Part shown: one piece after another, positions 60,569 through 64,000 of the stretch | Layout: each line of letters begins with the position of its first letter | How positions within the stretch are numbered: position 1 is the stretch's first letter | Origin: Steinernema hermaphroditum | Lineage: Eukaryota; Nematoda; Chromadorea; Rhabditida; Steinernematidae | Direction of reading: 5' to 3' | NCBI GenBank assembly: GCA_030435675.1 | Contig: CM059622.1 | Span: forward strand, 62,001 to 126,000 | DNA: 64,000 bases | Notes under the pieces: generated by a model | What the model saw: the letters and a program-made list of their open reading frames with translations, nothing else | Databases searched by the model: none | Told to the model about the DNA's origin: nothing | Position numbers and translations under genes: made by a program

Positions 60569-60792
60569 ATGAAGTACTTTGCCCTCTTCGCTCTGCTTCT
60601 TCTTATCTGCTCCATTGGAACTGAGGTGGGTGAATACAATGATGGCTGTAACGTAGCGCTTTTCAGGCTATGCCTAACTTCGCTAAAGCCGGTTCAAAGC
60701 GACCTCCCCGCTCTACATATGCTGGTAGAACTCTTGGTACGGCCACTTTCCCTCCGAATAGGAACGAATCGAACTTCACTCCCGATTTTTGA
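60569..60792 (+). CDS. Small secreted peptide precursor, 2 exons, 60 aa
   Basis: Exon 60569-60625 encodes a signal peptide (KYFALFALLLLICSIG) and joins across a 41-bp GT-AG intron to 60667-60792 in phase 0. The mature part is about 41 aa, rich in Arg, Pro, Ser, Thr and Asn. It contains one dibasic KR (SKRPPRSTYAGRTLG) that could be a convertase site and one N-glycosylation sequon (NES). There are no cysteines, so it is not a typical antimicrobial or ShK-type peptide. A neuropeptide-like precursor is possible, but no amidated repeat is present. Its own TATA box supports an independent transcript. The family is not recognised. Confidence 0.6.
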
Positions 60793-61212
60793 ACATTGTG
60801 TAAATAGCAAGATAGCTCTGCAATTTTTAATGTAATCCTGTGCTCTCACGACGTATAAGAACTGCAATTCGTGAATGAGGTAGTGTGCTGATTCGTTTGT
60901 CCAAGGATAGAATCTATACGGAAATTTGAATGATTTTGGCATGGATACAGTCACGATCACGACAGTCATCATGATTCTCGACGACTGTGGTCGAGATCTG
61001 TGTGCAAAAACCTCAGCATGCTCACGAAGTTTCTCTTTTTCTTTCGTTCGCTGACATGATCGAAGAGTCACGGGAGTCTTGAAGCGAAGTGCGCTATTTC
61101 ACATCTTTCAAAAGCAGAACCCGAAAGCCTGTTTTGTTCACACCTTATCTTCCTCTGAGTTCGCTTCCGTGCAGGTCTACCGTATCCATCAGATCCTGGG
61201 TTTTTTCTTCCA
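60793..61212. other. Spacer upstream of REV1
   Basis: No supported gene; minus-strand frames here have no domain. A TTTTTTCTTCCA tract just before the ATG at 61213 lacks an AG acceptor, so the REV1 start or an upstream exon is not settled. Confidence 0.4.
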
Positions 61213-63945
61213 ATGGCGACACCTTCGACGTCGCTGGGGGCTTCAGATTCGCCGTCGACCTCTCGGGCTGGCCAGAAGCGTCGATGGGAAGATCAGTCGC
61301 ACCGAGGGGGCTATGAATCTTTCGTAAGTATGGCTGTTCGTTTTCGCTGTGCAACATTCTCGTTTTAGGCTCAATATATGCGGGAGAAGAATCGGAAATT
61401 GAACGAACAGATCAATGTGGGCTCTGTCAAATCAGATCTCTTCAAAGGGATTTCTATTTACGTAAACGGACTCACAGGTAGGCCTATTTCTGTTGTGTAA
61501 CTCAAGCTTTAAAGAGAGGTTTCGCAATCGTCACCTAAATTCGAACTACTTCAGATCCTCCAGCTCTGGAACTGCGCCATCTGATCGTCCAGCATGGAGG
61601 CGAGTACCACACATACTACTTCTATGAGAAAACAACATACACGATCGCTTCGAATCTCGCCAGCTCGAAAGCGTCGAAGCTTCGAAAAAATGAGAAAGTG
61701 CTTCGACCAAGTTGGATTACGGACAGGTAAATTGATGATTCCTTTCCCTTGAATTCAGAGGTTGATTTCAGTATACGCGAAGGAAAACTGAAGCCAGAAG
61801 AAGACTACCTTCTCCTCGGCAATGAAAACGAGCCAGACTCGTCATCTAACGCGCTTCTGGAAGGCGCCAAAAATCCTAATTTCCTCTCTGAATTTTACTC
61901 TCGATCTCGACTCCATTTGATCTCAACGATGGCACAGGAAATGAGGCAGTGGGTGCAGAAGCTAAGATCTGATGGCGAACCTATGGAATACGAATCGCGA
62001 CGGCGACTTGAGCATCTGGTCGATCAGAATTTGTAAGCCGCTCCGCACAATCTTTATACGCGTATGTTTAAGTACTGAATTGAAGAGTTCTTACTACGGC
62101 CATTTCGACTTTGACTGCTTCTTTGTCTCAGTCGCGCTTCGGAAACGCCCAGATTTAATCGGAAAGCCTGTTGCGATCACTCATGCGAGGGTGGGTCTTT
62201 GTGGTTATCTCAATCGTACGCTGTAATCCACCTATCTCAAGCCGCTTTCAAATTAACGAACATTGCTGTTCGAATATGTTCTTGAAGTGTGGTGGACTTG
62301 TTCTAACTTCTGCTTCGTTTAGACGAATAGCTCCGGCCCTGGCTACTCTGAATTAGCTTCTTGCAGCTACGAAGCGCGCAAATATGGCGTGAAGAACGGC
62401 ATGCTGATGCGGGACGCGCTGAGGCATTGTCCACAGCTCGTGTGTCTCCCCTACGAGTTCGACGATTACCGCGCGACTTCAATGGCTATTTACCAGATTG
62501 TCGCTGGCTACACTCACGACATGCGTGCCATCAGTTGCGACGAGATGTACGTCGACTTGTCGGCCATCGCTCGCGATAAACAAATCACTGACATCATGGG
62601 AATCGTTATGCAGATGCGGAAGGACATCAACGCAGCCACCGGATGTCCAGTCTCCGTAGGAATTGGACCGAATCTGCTGCTGGCGCGGTTGGCCACCAAG
62701 AAGGCGAAGCCCAACGGTCAGTATATGGTAGAGAACGACCCCTACGCTATCGAAAACTTCATGCGCGACGTGAAAGTGGCCGACCTTCCGGGAGTCGGAT
62801 ACTCGGTGCTTTCGAAGTTGGACACCCTGAATAGAGTAGTGGAAACGTGCGCTGATCTTAGTCGCATAAAAGTTGAAACCTTGAAGAAACTCATCGGAGA
62901 GAAAATCGGCAAGCAGGTCCGCATCAGCATATAGTACAGTAAGATCATGGATAGTTCAGCTTCATGATCAAAGCCGAGGCATCGATTACACACAGCTGAT
63001 CGACAACAGGCTTCGCCAATCGGTCTCCTGTGATATTAACTATGGTATTCGTCTCACGACGTCGGAAGAATTCTCCAACTTCATCAAAACCGTAGCCGAC
63101 GAGCTGTATTCAAAATTGAAAGCCGCGGAAATGGACGCCCAGTCCATCACCCTCAAACTTCTGGTAAGGCCAGCTATCACAATCAATCCGAAGCTGGATG
63201 TTTTAGATTCGTTCCCCAGATGCCCCAGTGAATCCGGCGAAGTTCATGGGCTGCGGTCGTTGTGACGCACATACCAAGTCAGTGCAGCTGGCAAATCCGT
63301 TTTGTGATCCCGTCGTCATTCATCGCGAAGTCATGATGCTCTACGAGGCGCTGAAACCACCAATTGCAGACATTCGAGGCATTGGCGTGCAGCTAACAAA
63401 GCTCTGTAGGAAAAGCGCCGCAAGCATAGCGCTTCAGAAGCGCAAGGACTTCTTCGTTAAGCGCAAAAGGAATATTAATTGGGATTTCCTTTTGCCCAAA
63501 GTGCCAGAGAAGAAGATAGAGGTAATTTCCATTGATATTCTAAATGGATCATCATCTGAAGCTCCTTATAGCTGCCAATACGGGAGAAATTCGACGTTCC
63601 AAGTGGACTCAAAAAGTGCTTAAAGAGGGAAGTACTTCGTGACATCGTCGAAACGTCGATCGAGAAAGGTTAGCGTCCATTACCTGGAAATTCATCATAA
63701 TAGCAATTCCAGTGGTGGATAGAAAGACAACGAACGCCGTACTGGAATACTTCTACTACCGAGTGCTCCTGTCGGATGTTGCCACAACAAGAAATGACTA
63801 CGAGTTTCTGGAGAACGCAGTATTCGATCGAGCGAAGTCGGACTCATGGCTGTGTCTCATAGGCCACTTGAAGGAACAGGTTAACAGGATAGCTTGTGAG
63901 AAATATGGTGCGAAGATTATCGGGTCGTTTGATAAAACGTTTTAG
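61213..63945 (+). CDS. rev-1: REV1 Y-family translesion DNA polymerase (dCMP transferase), 10 exons, 737 aa
   Basis: Inserts dCMP opposite abasic sites and adducted G, and scaffolds Pol zeta and other Y-family polymerases. Exons: 61213-61323, 61369-61477, 61555-61726, 61772-62032, 62073-62190, 62323-62916, 62960-63163, 63207-63521, 63572-63668 and 63713-63945 (2214 nt). BRCT domain about 55-150 (GISIYVNGLT, LIVQHGGEYHTYY, RPSWITDSI), a REV1-type linker (FLSEFYSRSRLHLISTM), palm motifs HFDFDCFFVSV (about 228) and SCDEMYVDL (Asp330/Glu331), YEARKYGVKNGM, and helix-hairpin ADLPGVGY. The little-finger domain includes SCDINYGIRL and SITLKLL. The last exon matches the REV1 C-terminal protein-interaction domain (W....HL.EQVN......YG). 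The linker between polymerase and C-terminal domain is only about 80 aa, and no ubiquitin-binding motif is recognised, whereas human REV1 has two. Confidence 0.93.
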
Positions 63946-64000
63946 TCCTTCAATTCCTCCACCTACACACAATGTTCCCCCCAGGGGGAAATCTTTCTCG
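63946..64000. other. 3' flank of REV1, window end
   Basis: Only the first 55 bp of the presumed 3' UTR are present; nothing further can be said. Confidence 0.4.

Overview
The window reads as a contig from a nematode, most likely a clade V strongylid (hookworm-like). The evidence is: many 42-60 bp introns with strong TTTCAG acceptors; start codons a few bases behind acceptor-like AG sites, as in spliced-leader (SL) trans-splicing; and recognisable nematode families (LPD-3, GSK-3, a worm-type TTBK/CK1 kinase, REV-1). There are no bacterial features, tRNAs or CRISPR arrays. All calls come from reading translated exons and splice sites by eye; no database search was run.

Layout. At 2.0-3.4 kb (+) is a GSK-3 paralogue. 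At 4.41-7.82 kb is a near-complete Ginger1-type DNA transposon with 46-bp TG...CA terminal inverted repeats (TIRs) and one spliced gene joining a Gypsy-like integrase to an OTU protease. It is directly followed by an 880-bp TIR element rich in CpG palindromes. At 12.65-14.61 kb (+) is an unrecognised 369-aa gene, whose last exon has a partial copy at 16.2 kb. At 18.4-19.0 kb (-) is a small single-pass membrane protein. At 20.0-23.1 kb (+) and 34.9-37.5 kb (-) lie two serine carboxypeptidases (peptidase S10) in opposite orientation. Their promoter and first exon are nearly identical over about 700 bp, while the other nine exons have diverged. Between them are a hAT MITE, an F-box-like gene, a 4-kb stretch with a hairpin-bearing repeat family, the second and more orthodox gsk-3 gene (29.7-31.3 kb, -), a lineage-specific basic protein containing an internal 509-bp duplication, and an 865-bp foldback element.

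From 38.3 kb the window is dense and conserved. A TTBK-like kinase, the giant bridge-like lipid transfer protein LPD-3/BLTP1 (about 13.3 kb) and a CPEB translational regulator all lie on the minus strand. An SLC9A8/NHE8-type Na+/H+ exchanger, a 60-aa secreted peptide and REV1 translesion polymerase follow on the plus strand, reaching almost to the window end.

The most unusual signals are: (1) an SL1-like 22-mer (20/22 identical) encoded in the genome just upstream of gsk-3, consistent with partial reinsertion of a trans-spliced cDNA; (2) two GSK-3 paralogues that share no intron position; (3) the conversion-like tract covering promoter plus exon 1 of the carboxypeptidase pair; (4) the Ginger integrase-OTU element, which shares a subterminal 19-mer with a hAT MITE; and (5) a local repeat family keeping a hairpin.
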